From the NCBI RefSeq assembly GCF_026240945.1, contig NZ_JAPFPY010000028.1:26672-90671 (forward strand): a stretch of DNA of 64,000 nucleotides, given 5' to 3'. The stretch is from Mycolicibacterium sp. J2 (GTDB lineage Bacteria > Actinomycetota > Actinomycetes > Mycobacteriales > Mycobacteriaceae). Position numbers and translations under genes: made by a program. Of the stretch, positions 40,029 to 49,489 are shown one piece after another; positions within the stretch are counted from its first letter, which is position 1; each line of letters begins with the position of its first letter. The notes beneath the pieces were generated by a model that did no database searches, was not told the DNA's origin, and saw only the letters and a program-made list of their open reading frames with translations.

Positions 40029-41694
40029 CCTGACTTACGGGCTGGCTTCCGTCCTGTTCACCACGGCTCTGGTGCTGTCCGGCTGTTCCAGCGGCGAGCA
40101 GTCCATCCCGCCGATCGGTGGTGACGCCACGGTGGGGACCACCAACGACATCAATCCGCAGGACCCCAACACACTGCAACAGGGCGGGAATCTGCGCCTG
40201 GCGTTGCCCGCGATGCCGGCGAACTTCAACCCGCTCAACATCGACAGCGAAGGTACGGGCGCCGCCATGCTCCGTGCGACACTGCCGCGCGCCTTCACCA
40301 TCGCACCCAACGGCGAGCCGTCGGTGAACCACGACTATTTCACCAACGTCGAACTCACCAGTGAGAACCCGCAAGTGGTCACCTACACCATCAATCCCAA
40401 GGCGGTGTGGACCGACGGCACCCCGATCACGTGGGAGGACATCGCCTCGCAGATCCAGGCCACCAATGGCAAGGACAAGCGGTACCGGATCGCGAGTTCG
40501 GCCGGCCAGGACCGGGTGGCCTCGGTGACCCGAGGTGTCGACGACCGGCAGGCCGTGGTCACCTTCGCTCAACACTTCACCGACTGGAAGGGCATGTTCG
40601 CGGGCAACACCACGCTGCAGCCCAAGAAGATGACCGATAACCCGGACGTCTTCAACAAGGGGCAGCTCAACGGTCCCGGACCGTCGGCCGGGCCGTTCAT
40701 GATCTCCAACATCGACCGCACCGCCCAGCGCATCACGCTGGTGCGCAACCCCAAATGGTGGGGCACCCCGCCCCGGCTGGACAGCATCACCTATCTGGTG
40801 CTCGATGACGCAGCCTTGATCCCCGCCTTGCAGAACAACACCATCGACGCCACCGCTGTCGCGTCGCTCGACGAAATGCAGATCGTGCGCAACACCCCCG
40901 GGATCTCGATCCGGCGAGCATCGGCACCGTATTGGTATCACTTCACCTTCAACGGCGCGCCGGGATCCATCCTGGCCGACCCGGCACTGCGGGTGGCGAT
41001 CGCCAAGGGCATCGACCGCCAGGCGATCGCCAATGTCACCCAGCGCGGGCTGGTGGACAATCCGACTCCGCTGAACAATCACATTTTCGTGGCCGGCCAA
41101 GAGGGTTACCAGGACAACAGCGCGGTGGTGGCGTTCGACCCAGAGAAGGCCAAGGCCGAACTGGACGCGCTGGGCTGGAAGCTCAACGGCCAGTTCCGGG
41201 AGAAGGACGGCCGCCAGTTGACGATCCGCGATGTCTTCTACGACTCCAAGAGCACCCGACAGATCGCCCAGCTGGCGCAGAACAGCCTGGCCCAGATCGG
41301 GGTCAATCTAGCGCTGGAGGCCAAGCCGGGCGACCGGTTCTTCACCGACTACATCACCGTGGGCAATTTCGATATCGCCCAGTTCGCCTGGCAGGGCGAC
41401 GCCTTCGCGCTGTGCTGCCTGACCCAGATCTACACCACCGGTGCGGAGAGCAATTTCGGCAAGATCAGTACCCCCGAGATCGACGCCAAGGCCAACCAAG
41501 TTCTCAACGAACTGGACGCCACCAAGGCGCGAGAACTGGCCAACGAGGCGGACAAGCTGATCTGGGCCGAGGGATTCAGCCTGCCGCTGTTCCAGACCGC
41601 CGGTAATGTCGCGGTGCGCAGCACGCTGGCCAACTTCGGCGCGGCCGGCCTGGGCGATCTGAACTATTCGGCGATCGGCTTCATGAAACCCTGA
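40015..41694 (+). CDS. oppA: Oligopeptide-binding lipoprotein OppA
   Basis: 559-residue substrate-binding lipoprotein of the SBP_bac_5 family. The lipoprotein signal MKIRSLTYGLASVLFTTAL has lipobox LSGC (Cys at about 22). The mature protein shows the family pattern GGNLRLALP, IAPNGEPSVNHDY, VVTYTINPKAVWTDGTPITWEDI and NGPGPSAGPFMI. ATG 40015 lies inside the end of oppD (14-bp overlap, different frame). It is last in oppBCDA; its 3' end overlaps the convergent hydrolase gene by 14 bp. Confidence 0.94.
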   Translation: MKIRSLTYGLASVLFTTALVLSGCSSGEQSIPPIGGDATVGTTNDINPQDPNTLQQGGNLRLALPAMPANFNPLNIDSEGTGAAMLRATLPRAFTIAPNGEPSVNHDYFTNVELTSENPQVVTYTINPKAVWTDGTPITWEDIASQIQATNGKDKRYRIASSAGQDRVASVTRGVDDRQAVVTFAQHFTDWKGMFAGNTTLQPKKMTDNPDVFNKGQLNGPGPSAGPFMISNIDRTAQRITLVRNPKWWGTPPRLDSITYLVLDDAALIPALQNNTIDATAVASLDEMQIVRNTPGISIRRASAPYWYHFTFNGAPGSILADPALRVAIAKGIDRQAIANVTQRGLVDNPTPLNNHIFVAGQEGYQDNSAVVAFDPEKAKAELDALGWKLNGQFREKDGRQLTIRDVFYDSKSTRQIAQLAQNSLAQIGVNLALEAKPGDRFFTDYITVGNFDIAQFAWQGDAFALCCLTQIYTTGAESNFGKISTPEIDAKANQVLNELDATKARELANEADKLIWAEGFSLPLFQTAGNVAVRSTLANFGAAGLGDLNYSAIGFMKP

Positions 41695-42913
41695 CCCACC
41701 CGGGTATCGCCGATTCGGCGACGGTCGCCGCGGCCAGCGTCGAGATAACCAGGCGCACAAGCGCATTCGCCGGCATGCCATCCAGCTCGACGGCCCGGCC
41801 GGGCAGCGCGGAGGCGGCACCGGACCGGACGTCGGCGATCACCGCCAGGGCGGCGCGCTCGCGGGTGTCCAGCACACTGTGCCCGGCGTTGGGCAGCTCC
41901 ACGAGCACGGCACCCGGAATCAGTCCGGCCACCCGACGCGCCAGTGCGGGCGGGGTGACCAGATCATGCCCGCCGGACAGGACCACCGTCGGCCACGTGA
42001 ACCGCGGCATCTCGGCGATCAGGTCGAAAGGTTCGCCCTCGAAATGCAGGCGGTCGGTGTTGGCTTTGGCCAGGCTGGCCGAGGGATCCAGCGGGAGACC
42101 GTCGGGCACCCCCGCGAAGTCCAGCTCGCGGAAGGCGATCCGGTTCACCAGGTCGTCCTCGCTGTGGAACGGTGCGGTGTGGTGCGTCAGCCGGCGCGCC
42201 AGCTTGAGCGCCGACCAGACCCAGGTCCGCCCGCTCAGCAGCAGGTCGATCTGGCGGCCCAACAGATCGGCGCCGCCGTAGCCGTACAACGCGCCGGCCA
42301 CCTGGCCGTCGGCATCGCGCAGCACCCGCTCGTCGAGCAGTTTGCGCACCTTGGGTACGAGGTCCGCGGTCTCCGGATCGATACCGTCGAGCAGCAGAGC
42401 CCGAATGGCGGCCCGCATGTATTCGATGTCGTGCGCTGACAGCACCGGTGAATCGAGCACCATCTGCGCAACCCGGTGGGGATGGCGGACACCGAGACCG
42501 GCCGCCAGGTAGGTGCCGTACGAGGTGCCGTAGATCAGCGCGGAATCGACGCCGGCATCGTCGAGGACGGCGGCGATATCGTCGATCGCCTGCTCGACGG
42601 TGATCGCCTCTGCCGGCAGGTCCGCCCCGGTGTCGTCGTGCCGGGACAGCCCCACCCCGCGATGCTCGACCATGATCACGTCCAGCCCGGCGGCCGCCGC
42701 GTGCCTGCGCAGCCCCCGGTACGGCGCCACCGAGGCCATGCCCGGTCCGCCGGGAATGACCACCAGCGGATGCGCCGACTTCAGGCCGGTACGCACGTAG
42801 TACAGGTCGAACTCACCGGGTTGCCCTGGCGCGATCGGTCGACGGACGGGGCGCACGCCGGGCAATCCGGCGAGCTTGCCGTGGGCCCGGCGGCGTTTGG
42901 CGGTCATGGTCAT
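41681..42913 (-). CDS. Alpha/beta hydrolase, proline-iminopeptidase-like
   Basis: 410 residues, S33/alpha-beta hydrolase fold. Oxyanion block VVIPGGPGMASVAPY, nucleophile elbow YGTSYGTYLA (GxSxG), acid in LSGGHDLVTPP and His in LPNAGHSVLD. The large cap between the nucleophile and the acid is typical of proline iminopeptidase/tripeptidyl aminopeptidase relatives. No signal peptide, so cytoplasmic. ATG 42913 was chosen (MTMTAKRRR); the frame extends to 42985. Its placement after the peptide importer genes, convergent with oppA, would suit trimming of imported peptides, but this is inference. Confidence 0.85.
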   Translation of the reverse strand: MTMTAKRRRAHGKLAGLPGVRPVRRPIAPGQPGEFDLYYVRTGLKSAHPLVVIPGGPGMASVAPYRGLRRHAAAAGLDVIMVEHRGVGLSRHDDTGADLPAEAITVEQAIDDIAAVLDDAGVDSALIYGTSYGTYLAAGLGVRHPHRVAQMVLDSPVLSAHDIEYMRAAIRALLLDGIDPETADLVPKVRKLLDERVLRDADGQVAGALYGYGGADLLGRQIDLLLSGRTWVWSALKLARRLTHHTAPFHSEDDLVNRIAFRELDFAGVPDGLPLDPSASLAKANTDRLHFEGEPFDLIAEMPRFTWPTVVLSGGHDLVTPPALARRVAGLIPGAVLVELPNAGHSVLDTRERAALAVIADVRSGAASALPGRAVELDGMPANALVRLVISTLAAATVAESAIPGWVRVS

Positions 42914-43003
42914 CGTGCCCCATTGTGCCCTGCCGTCATTCTTAGGTTCGCGGTGATCGCAAGCAGTGCGCCGCGGCCGGTTCACTCGGTACTACTTGTC
43001 GGC

Positions 43004-44206
43004 ATGACCGCAGTGGAAAACACCTCCCGGATCCTGCCCGGATCACCCGAATGGACCGAGCTGCTCACCCGCATCGGCTCGGGAGCCAAGGACCGAGACC
43101 TCAACGACGAGAATCCTTTTGACCAAGTGGCCGCCCTGAAGCGGGCCGGGTTCGGCACCCTGCGCCTACCCGTGCATCTCGGTGGCGCCGAATTGACTGT
43201 GCCGCAACTTTTCTCCGCCGTCATCGACGTCGCCCGTGCGGATCCGATTGTCGCCCACATCTTCCGGGCGCACTTCTGGTTCGTCGAAGAGCGGTTGCGT
43301 TCCCAGGACCGGCGCTGGCTGGACCTGGTCGCCGAGGGCAAGACGTTCGGCAACGCGTTCAGCGAGAAGGGCAGCCTGGCGGTCGGCAGCCTGGTGTTCA
43401 ACACCAGGCTGCTGCCCGCCGCCGACGGCGGGTACCGCCTGGACGGCGAGAAGTACTACAGCACCGGTTCGCTGTTCTCCGACTATCTGACCGTCACCGC
43501 GACCACCGACCATGATTCGGTGGCCACCGTGGTGCTGCCCACCGACCGGCCCGGCGTCAAGCTGGTCGACGACTGGGACGGCTTCGGCCAGCGCCGCACC
43601 GGTACCGGCACCACCACGTTCAGCGGGGTCACGATCGCCGCCGACGAGGTGCTCAGCGATACCCCGTACGACGCGCAGCCCACGCCGACGGTGCAGTACG
43701 CGTCGCTACAGCTGTACATCCACGCCATCGTCGCCGGCATCCTGCAATCCGTGGTGGACGACGGGGTGGCGCTGCTGCGGTCCCGCGCGCGCAGTTTCAG
43801 CCATGCGGTCACCGAGCAGCCCACCGACGATCCGCTGTTGCAACGGCAGCTCGGCGAGCTGGCCAGCACGGCGTACATCGCGCGGACCGCGGTGCTGGAT
43901 GCGGCCGCCGCCATCGCCGCGGCCAACGCATCCGAGGTCGACGGCGTGCCCGACGCCGACCTGGCCGCCGAAGCCCAGCTCAAAGCCGCCAAGGTCAAGG
44001 TGCACCTGGACGACGTCGCCCCCGAGGCGGCCACCCGGCTGCTGGAGCTCGGCGGAGCCAGCGCGTCCAGCCGGGCCCGCAACCTCGACCGGCACTGGCG
44101 CAACATCCGCACCATCACCCTGCACAATCCCGTCGGTCTCAAGGCCCGCGCCATCGGCCAGCATCTGCTGCACGGCACCCCGGTCCCGGCCAACGCCTAC
44201 TTCTGA
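43004..44206 (+). CDS. Acyl-CoA-dehydrogenase-fold flavin monooxygenase (SfnB/DszC-like)
   Basis: 400 residues of the group D flavin monooxygenase/ACAD superfamily related to SfnB and DszC, used to oxygenate organosulfur or aromatic compounds with reduced flavin. Features: helical N-domain with VAALKRAGFGTLRLPVHLGG and the FRAHFWFVEE block, central beta domain LDGEKYYSTGSLFSDY, C-terminal helices with LLELGGASASS and RHWRNIRT-type ending NLDRHWRNIRTITLHNP. The catalytic Glu of true acyl-CoA dehydrogenases is not obvious. The gene is followed after 72 bp, including a 19-bp inverted repeat, by an NtaA/DszA-type LLM monooxygenase, a pairing seen in sulfur-scavenging loci. Confidence 0.85.
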   Translation: MTAVENTSRILPGSPEWTELLTRIGSGAKDRDLNDENPFDQVAALKRAGFGTLRLPVHLGGAELTVPQLFSAVIDVARADPIVAHIFRAHFWFVEERLRSQDRRWLDLVAEGKTFGNAFSEKGSLAVGSLVFNTRLLPAADGGYRLDGEKYYSTGSLFSDYLTVTATTDHDSVATVVLPTDRPGVKLVDDWDGFGQRRTGTGTTTFSGVTIAADEVLSDTPYDAQPTPTVQYASLQLYIHAIVAGILQSVVDDGVALLRSRARSFSHAVTEQPTDDPLLQRQLGELASTAYIARTAVLDAAAAIAAANASEVDGVPDADLAAEAQLKAAKVKVHLDDVAPEAATRLLELGGASASSRARNLDRHWRNIRTITLHNPVGLKARAIGQHLLHGTPVPANAYF

Positions 44207-44208
44207 CA

Positions 44209-44261
44209 GCGATTTGTGCACGTTTGGGCCCGCTAGGCGTGACCAAACGTGCACAAATCGC
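44209..44261. repeat. 19-bp perfect inverted repeat between two monooxygenase genes
   Basis: GCGATTTGTGCACGTTTGG (44209-44227), a 15-nt spacer, and its exact reverse complement (44243-44261). The arms contain the palindrome GTGCAC and there is no T-tract. It may be a stable RNA hairpin attenuating the second gene, or a copy of a dispersed intergenic palindrome. It overlaps no coding sequence, starting 3 nt after the first gene's stop codon and ending 17 nt before the second gene's ATG. Confidence 0.8.
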
Positions 44262-44278
44262 GGGGAAAGGACCCCAGC

Positions 44279-45625
44279 ATGACCCGGCAGTTGCACCTCG
44301 GCGGCTTCCAGATCGCCTCGCAGGTCACTCACAGTCACGCCGCCTGGCGGCACCCCGGCAGCGATACGAACTTCACCACCCCGGAGTACTACCACCGCAT
44401 CGGGCGGATCCTGGAGCGCGGCAAGTTCGACTTCGTGTTCTTCGCCGACCTGCTGGCCGCGCCGGTGCGATTCGGGTCGGACATCGCCGAGCCGCTGCGC
44501 CGCGGCACCCAAGCCACCGCCACCCTGGATCCGTCCATCGTGGCGGCCAGCATCGGCGCCGTCACCAGCAAGCTGGGCGTGGCGATCACCAAGTCCGCCA
44601 CCTACTTTCACCCGTACGAGCTGGCCCGCATTTTCGCCAGCCTGGACCACATCACCCGGGGCCGGGTGGCGTGGAACATCGTCACCTCGTTGTCCCAGAG
44701 CGAAGCGCAGAACTTCGGCCACGACGACCACCTGGACCACGAGTTCCGCTACGAGCGGGCCGACGAGTTCGTGCGCACCGCACTGGAACTGTGGTCCAGC
44801 TGGGACCCCGACGCGCTGGTGCTGGACAAGGCAACCGGCGTGTTCGCCGATCCCGACCGGGTCCGGCCGGTCGGGCACGAGGGCCGGTACTTCCGCACCC
44901 GCGGCCCCCTGAACGTGCCGTACTCACCGCAGGGCCGGCCGGTGCTGATTCAGGCCGGGGCGTCCAACACCGGCCGCGACTTCGCCGCGCGGTGGGCCGA
45001 GGCCATCTTCGAGATCGATCCGACGCCGGAGGGCCGGCGTGCCTACTACGACGACATCAAGTCGCGGGCAAGCAATTTCGGCCGCAACCCGGACGGCGTG
45101 CTGATCTTCCCCGCCTTCATCCCGTTCATCGGTGAAACCGAGTCGATCGCCAGGGAGAAGCAGGCCTTCCACAACGAACTGGCCGACCCGATCTCCGGGC
45201 TGATCACCTTGAGTGTGCACACCGACCACGACTTCTCGCAGTACGACCTGGACGCACCGGTGGAGGACGTGCAGGTGACCGGCACCCAGGGCCTGTTCGA
45301 CACCGCCCGCCGCGTCGCCAACCGGGACAACCTGACGCTGCGCGATATCGGCAAGTGGTACGCCCAGGGGGTGCTGCTGCCGCAGTACGTCGGCACGGCC
45401 GCCCAGGTCGCCGATCAGATCGAGGAGTCGTTCCGCGCCGGTGAGGCCGACGGGTTCATGGTGTCGGCGGCCCAAAGCCCGGGCACCTTCAACGATTTCG
45501 TGGACTACGTGGTGCCGGAACTGCAGCGCCGTGGCCTGTTCCGCACCGAGTACCAGGGCGATACGCTGCGCGATCACCTGGGCCTGAGGTCGGCCACCGA
45601 GCGCGTGGCGCACGCGGTCGCGTAA
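44279..45625 (+). CDS. NtaA/SnaA/DszA-family FMN-dependent monooxygenase
   Basis: 448 residues, LLM-fold monooxygenase of the NtaA/SnaA/DszA/SoxA family, which use FMNH2 to oxidise nitrilotriacetate, pristinamycin or dibenzothiophene sulfone. Family blocks: HAAWRHPGSDTNFTTPEYYHRIGRILERGKFDFVFFAD by position (residues ~20-60), ATYFHPYELARIFASLDHITRGRVAWNIVTS and RPVLIQAGASNTGRDFAARWAEAIFE. The start is ATG 44279 preceded by GAAAGGA. Together with the ACAD-like gene upstream it suggests a two-step organosulfur or aromatic-amine oxidation; no flavin reductase is nearby. Confidence 0.9.
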   Translation: MTRQLHLGGFQIASQVTHSHAAWRHPGSDTNFTTPEYYHRIGRILERGKFDFVFFADLLAAPVRFGSDIAEPLRRGTQATATLDPSIVAASIGAVTSKLGVAITKSATYFHPYELARIFASLDHITRGRVAWNIVTSLSQSEAQNFGHDDHLDHEFRYERADEFVRTALELWSSWDPDALVLDKATGVFADPDRVRPVGHEGRYFRTRGPLNVPYSPQGRPVLIQAGASNTGRDFAARWAEAIFEIDPTPEGRRAYYDDIKSRASNFGRNPDGVLIFPAFIPFIGETESIAREKQAFHNELADPISGLITLSVHTDHDFSQYDLDAPVEDVQVTGTQGLFDTARRVANRDNLTLRDIGKWYAQGVLLPQYVGTAAQVADQIEESFRAGEADGFMVSAAQSPGTFNDFVDYVVPELQRRGLFRTEYQGDTLRDHLGLRSATERVAHAVA

Positions 45626-45637
45626 CCGGCGGGGACG

Positions 45638-48256
45638 TCAGGCGGTCAGTTCGATCAGGTGCGAGTCGGCGATGCCGGCGTACCGGTCCGGGTCGCAGGT
45701 CAACACGATCACTTGACCGTCGCCGGCCACCGAATCGAAGACCGCCGCCATCTTGGTCAGCCGGTCGGGATCGCTGAAGCCCAGCGCGTCGTCGATGACC
45801 ACCGGCACGGTGTCCTCCTTGGCCACCAGCGACGCGCACGCCAGTCGGGCCACGATCCCGATCTGTTCCTTGGCGCCACCGGACAGGGATTCATAGCCGA
45901 CGGTGCGGCCGCCCACGGTGCGGCTGCAGATGCGCAGCGAGCTGTCGATGTCGACCTCGAAGTCGGCACCGAACACCATGCGGCCCAGTCGCTCGATCTC
46001 ACCGCGGAACGGCTCGATATAGCGCAGCCGTGCCGACTCCCGATGCCGCGTCATGACCGAGCGCAGCAATTCCGCGGCCCGGGCCCGGCGCTCGATGCGC
46101 TGGTACTCCGAGTGCGCGTAGGCGCGTTCGGACTCGGCGGCGTCGAGGGCACCCTTGCGTCCCTGCGTGCCGTACAGCCGCAGGGCGGTGGCGATGTCGG
46201 CCAGTTCCGCGGCCGCGGCTGCCCGGTCCCGCTGGGCGGCCTGCGCGGCGGCGGTGGCTTCGGCCAGCGCTGTGGTCACCGCATCCGGTTGGGCCGCAGC
46301 GAGTTCGGCGTCCAGGGTGGCCACCGCGGCCGCCGCCGCCCTGGCGTGGTCGGCTTCCGCCTCGGCGCGCTGACGCAACACGTCGTCGGCAACCAGCACG
46401 CGCTCGCCGGCGAGGCGTTCGGTCGCGGCGGACAGTTCGGCCTGCGCAGCGGCCAGCTTCTCGCGCAACACACTGGCCGCGACCGTCGCGTCGTGCAGGC
46501 GGGTACCCAGCCCGGCCGCCAGGCCGCGTAGTTCCTGGGCTGTGCGACCGGCTTGTGCGGCCGCCGCCACCGCGGCGTCGAGCTCGGCCCTGGCCGCGTC
46601 GATATCGCCTTCGGGATGCGCTTGCCCGGCACACAGCGCCCGGTGCCGGGCCCGCAACTGCTCCGGCGTCTCGTCGCCGGTGAGCGCATCCACGGTGGCG
46701 CGCAACCGGTCCCGCGCGGCGGTGAGGTCGGCGCGCCGGGCGTGCAGTGCGCGGGCGGCCGTGGCGTCGGCGGCATCGCAACGCCGCAGCACCTCGGCCA
46801 GCGCCGCGCGGGCTGCCTCGAGCGCGGCCGCGGTATCCACCGCGTCGGCGCCAGGGACCACCCGTGCCGACAGCATCCCGGCGACGTCGATCTCGGTCGG
46901 CTCGGCGATGCCCGCCGACCACCGCTGGCCCGCGACCAACACCATGCTCTGCTGGCCGGCGCGCACCTCGAGGTCGGCCAGCGCGACGAGTTCGACATGG
47001 GCCGAAGCGAGTTCGGCGCGATCGGCCGCGCGTTCGACGGCCCGTTCGGCGGCCTCGACCTCGCGCAGCAGGGCGTCGGTGATGGCGATCGGCGCCAACT
47101 CGGTGCCGATCCGCTCCAGTTCGGCGGTGGCGGCATCCAACCGCACCAGCCGGGTGGCCAGCCGCGCCGCCTCGTCACGTGCGGCGAGTGCGGCCACGAC
47201 GCCACGCGCCGCGTCCACCCTGGCCCGGCTGTGCTCGGCCTCGGCCTCGGCGGCGACCGCGGACTGCTCGGCTACCGCATGCTCATCGCGCAGCGCGACC
47301 TGCGCACGGGCCGAATCGGCCGCGACGGAGATCAACTCCGCTGCGGCGACCGACCTTTCGTCGATCTCGGCGCGCAACCGGTCGCGCTCGGCCACCGCGG
47401 CAGCCGACATCCCGGACGTCGCGTTGGCCGCATCGGCAACCAGCGCCGCCTTGTCGCGCGCCGCGACGAGCCGCTGCACGGCGGCCGCGGCCTCCCGCGC
47501 CGCGGCCAGTCTTGTCTCCGCGTCCTCGACCTGAGTGCTCCGCTCGGCCAGGGTGGCGGTCAGCGCCGCGTGCCGGCTGACAGCGTCGTCGACCTCGGCC
47601 ACCGCGGCGGCACATACCGATACCGCCTCGTCGGCCTGGCGCAGGCGGGCGATGGCGGCCGCCCACTCCCCGGTCGGCCGGCCGGTCTGGGTGAAGTAGG
47701 CGAGGTACTCGGCGTCGATCCGGTCGACGAGCAACGGATCGGCGTCCCCGGCCGGGCCGGTGTCGTCGGTGGCACCGGCCGCCACATCCAGCGCCCGCGA
47801 CAGCGCGTCGCAACCGGACAGATCCACCGGTGCGGTCGCCGTCGCCTGCAGCACGCGCTGTGCCTGCCACAGCGCGGTGTCCACGGTCTCGTCGAGCATG
47901 GCCAGCACCCGCTCGTGCGCCTCGTCACCGGTGAGCTGTTCACGGCGCGGAGCCAGCACGGTGAGCTCCGTCTCGGCACGCTTGTGGAAGCGTTTGCGGT
48001 AGACGAAACGATATGGCCCGGTGGATATTTCGGCGATAACCTCGGACCCCACGTCGGCGTGCGTGGGTTTGACGGCCTTGACTTCCTTCTTGGCCGAGCG
48101 GTCCTTGGCCGTCAGCAGCAGGTCCAGCGCCTCGATCATCGAGGATTTGCCGATCTCGTTGGCGCCGCTGATCACCACGACGCCGCGGTCGGGGAATTCG
48201 ATCTCGCGGTACGCCACTCCGCGGTAGTTGACCAACGTCAGCCGGTGCAGCTTCAT
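45638..48256 (-). CDS. SbcC/Rad50-like ATPase (Rv1278-type)
   Basis: 872-residue SMC-like protein. The N-terminal ATPase lobe has Walker A ISGANEIGKSSMIEALD (31-38 core). Long Ala/Glu/Arg-rich coiled-coil arms cover ~190-740. The C-terminal lobe has signature SLSGGAKEQIG and Walker B VPVVIDDALGFSD. The CxxC zinc hook of Rad50/SbcC is missing; only isolated Cys such as in HRALCAGQ lies near the coiled-coil apex. It is shorter than typical SbcC. It overlaps the SbcD-like nuclease gene by 4 bp and presumably forms a nuclease-ATPase complex acting on DNA ends. The pair corresponds to M. tuberculosis Rv1278-Rv1277. Confidence 0.9.
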   Translation of the reverse strand: MKLHRLTLVNYRGVAYREIEFPDRGVVVISGANEIGKSSMIEALDLLLTAKDRSAKKEVKAVKPTHADVGSEVIAEISTGPYRFVYRKRFHKRAETELTVLAPRREQLTGDEAHERVLAMLDETVDTALWQAQRVLQATATAPVDLSGCDALSRALDVAAGATDDTGPAGDADPLLVDRIDAEYLAYFTQTGRPTGEWAAAIARLRQADEAVSVCAAAVAEVDDAVSRHAALTATLAERSTQVEDAETRLAAAREAAAAVQRLVAARDKAALVADAANATSGMSAAAVAERDRLRAEIDERSVAAAELISVAADSARAQVALRDEHAVAEQSAVAAEAEAEHSRARVDAARGVVAALAARDEAARLATRLVRLDAATAELERIGTELAPIAITDALLREVEAAERAVERAADRAELASAHVELVALADLEVRAGQQSMVLVAGQRWSAGIAEPTEIDVAGMLSARVVPGADAVDTAAALEAARAALAEVLRRCDAADATAARALHARRADLTAARDRLRATVDALTGDETPEQLRARHRALCAGQAHPEGDIDAARAELDAAVAAAAQAGRTAQELRGLAAGLGTRLHDATVAASVLREKLAAAQAELSAATERLAGERVLVADDVLRQRAEAEADHARAAAAAVATLDAELAAAQPDAVTTALAEATAAAQAAQRDRAAAAAELADIATALRLYGTQGRKGALDAAESERAYAHSEYQRIERRARAAELLRSVMTRHRESARLRYIEPFRGEIERLGRMVFGADFEVDIDSSLRICSRTVGGRTVGYESLSGGAKEQIGIVARLACASLVAKEDTVPVVIDDALGFSDPDRLTKMAAVFDSVAGDGQVIVLTCDPDRYAGIADSHLIELTA

Positions 48257-49410
48257 GCCGCGCTCCCCTGCCCGCCGGGGCCGGCCAGGCGCAGCAACAG
48301 CGCCAGCGCCGAGCGGGCATCATCGGCGTCGGCGCCGTCGGTGCGTGCGGTGGCCATCAGTTCCTGCACCGCGCCCGCGGCGAACCCACCGATGGGCAGG
48401 TCGTCGAACTCGCCGTCGGCGGGGATGACCGCGATGTCGGTGTGCCGCTCCCACAGTCGCAGTGAGGCGAACAACCGGGCGTAGCGGTCCAGGCAGGCGT
48501 CGAGCTTGGCCTTGTCGGTGACGGTGAGCGAACCGGTGAGCACCATCCGCACCACGGTGCGGTCCTTGTCGGGCAGCTGGTCCAGGTTGATGTCCAGGCC
48601 GGCGATATCCCGGTCATCGTCCACCTGGTGCCGCAACGTGACGAAGCGCCACCGCCCGACCCGCCGGGCCTGCACGTCGACCTGGTCCCCGTCGAGGTCG
48701 ACCACCAGCACATGACCCGGGTCGGCTTCCACATCGTCGTAGTTGGTGACCTCCGGTGAGCCGGAGTACCACACCCGGCCGGTGTCTCCGACCCTGGTGC
48801 GGGAATGCTTGTCCCCCAAGGCGACATAGTGCACCGCGCCCCGGTCCAGCGCCTCGTGCAGCGCGGCCGACCGGATCAGCGACGGCTTGGCCGGGTCGGG
48901 ATCCAGGACGTCGACCCCACCGTGCGCGACGAGTATCCGCAGCGTGCCGTCGGCGGGCAGCGACGACAGTACCGCACCGGCCAGATCGGTGGTCGGCGCC
49001 TTGGAACGCCATGGGGCCGCGGCGATTTCCACACCGGGCCGCACCTCGACGACACCGTCACGGTCGAGAACCGTGACATTGTCCGGCCGCTCTGCCAGGA
49101 ACAGTTCGCTGGTGTAGACCGATCCGGCGTCCAGTGGGTCGTGGTTACCGGGCAACAGGTAGACCGGGACCCCGATGGCCCGCATGGCCTCCAGGGATTT
49201 GCTGACCTCGGCGGGGGCGAGCTGGTTGTGCTCGAAGACGTCCCCGGCGACCACGACGAACTCCGCGCCCGTCTCGGCGGCCAGCGCGCCGAGTCCGGCC
49301 ACGGCCTCCCGGCGCGCCGCGGAGTAGCGGTGCTGAGCGTCTGCGCCGCCGGCATTGAGGAAGTGCCGGGTCATACCGAGCTGCCAGTCGGCGGTGTGGA
49401 TGAAGCGCAT
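48253..49410 (-). CDS. SbcD/Mre11-like metallophosphoesterase (Rv1277-type DNA exonuclease)
   Basis: 385 residues. Calcineurin-like phosphoesterase motifs: RFIHTADWQLG (DxH variant), FVVVAGDVFEHNQ, VYLLPGNHDPLD, ILVAHGG and VALGDKHSR. A C-terminal capping domain follows. The start is ATG 49410, which begins exactly at the conserved MRFIHTADW; the frame extends 37 codons further without coding character. Its stop region overlaps the SbcC-like gene start (ATGA), so the subunits are made together. Predicted role: two-metal nuclease in double-strand break or hairpin processing. Confidence 0.92.
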   Translation of the reverse strand: MRFIHTADWQLGMTRHFLNAGGADAQHRYSAARREAVAGLGALAAETGAEFVVVAGDVFEHNQLAPAEVSKSLEAMRAIGVPVYLLPGNHDPLDAGSVYTSELFLAERPDNVTVLDRDGVVEVRPGVEIAAAPWRSKAPTTDLAGAVLSSLPADGTLRILVAHGGVDVLDPDPAKPSLIRSAALHEALDRGAVHYVALGDKHSRTRVGDTGRVWYSGSPEVTNYDDVEADPGHVLVVDLDGDQVDVQARRVGRWRFVTLRHQVDDDRDIAGLDINLDQLPDKDRTVVRMVLTGSLTVTDKAKLDACLDRYARLFASLRLWERHTDIAVIPADGEFDDLPIGGFAAGAVQELMATARTDGADADDARSALALLLRLAGPGGQGSAA

Positions 49411-49489
49411 GACGGGGAGTCTAGATTCGACCGCCGACAAGTCCGGGGATGCGCGGCGGCTCGCCGGTGCAGAAACGTAATGTGGCCGC

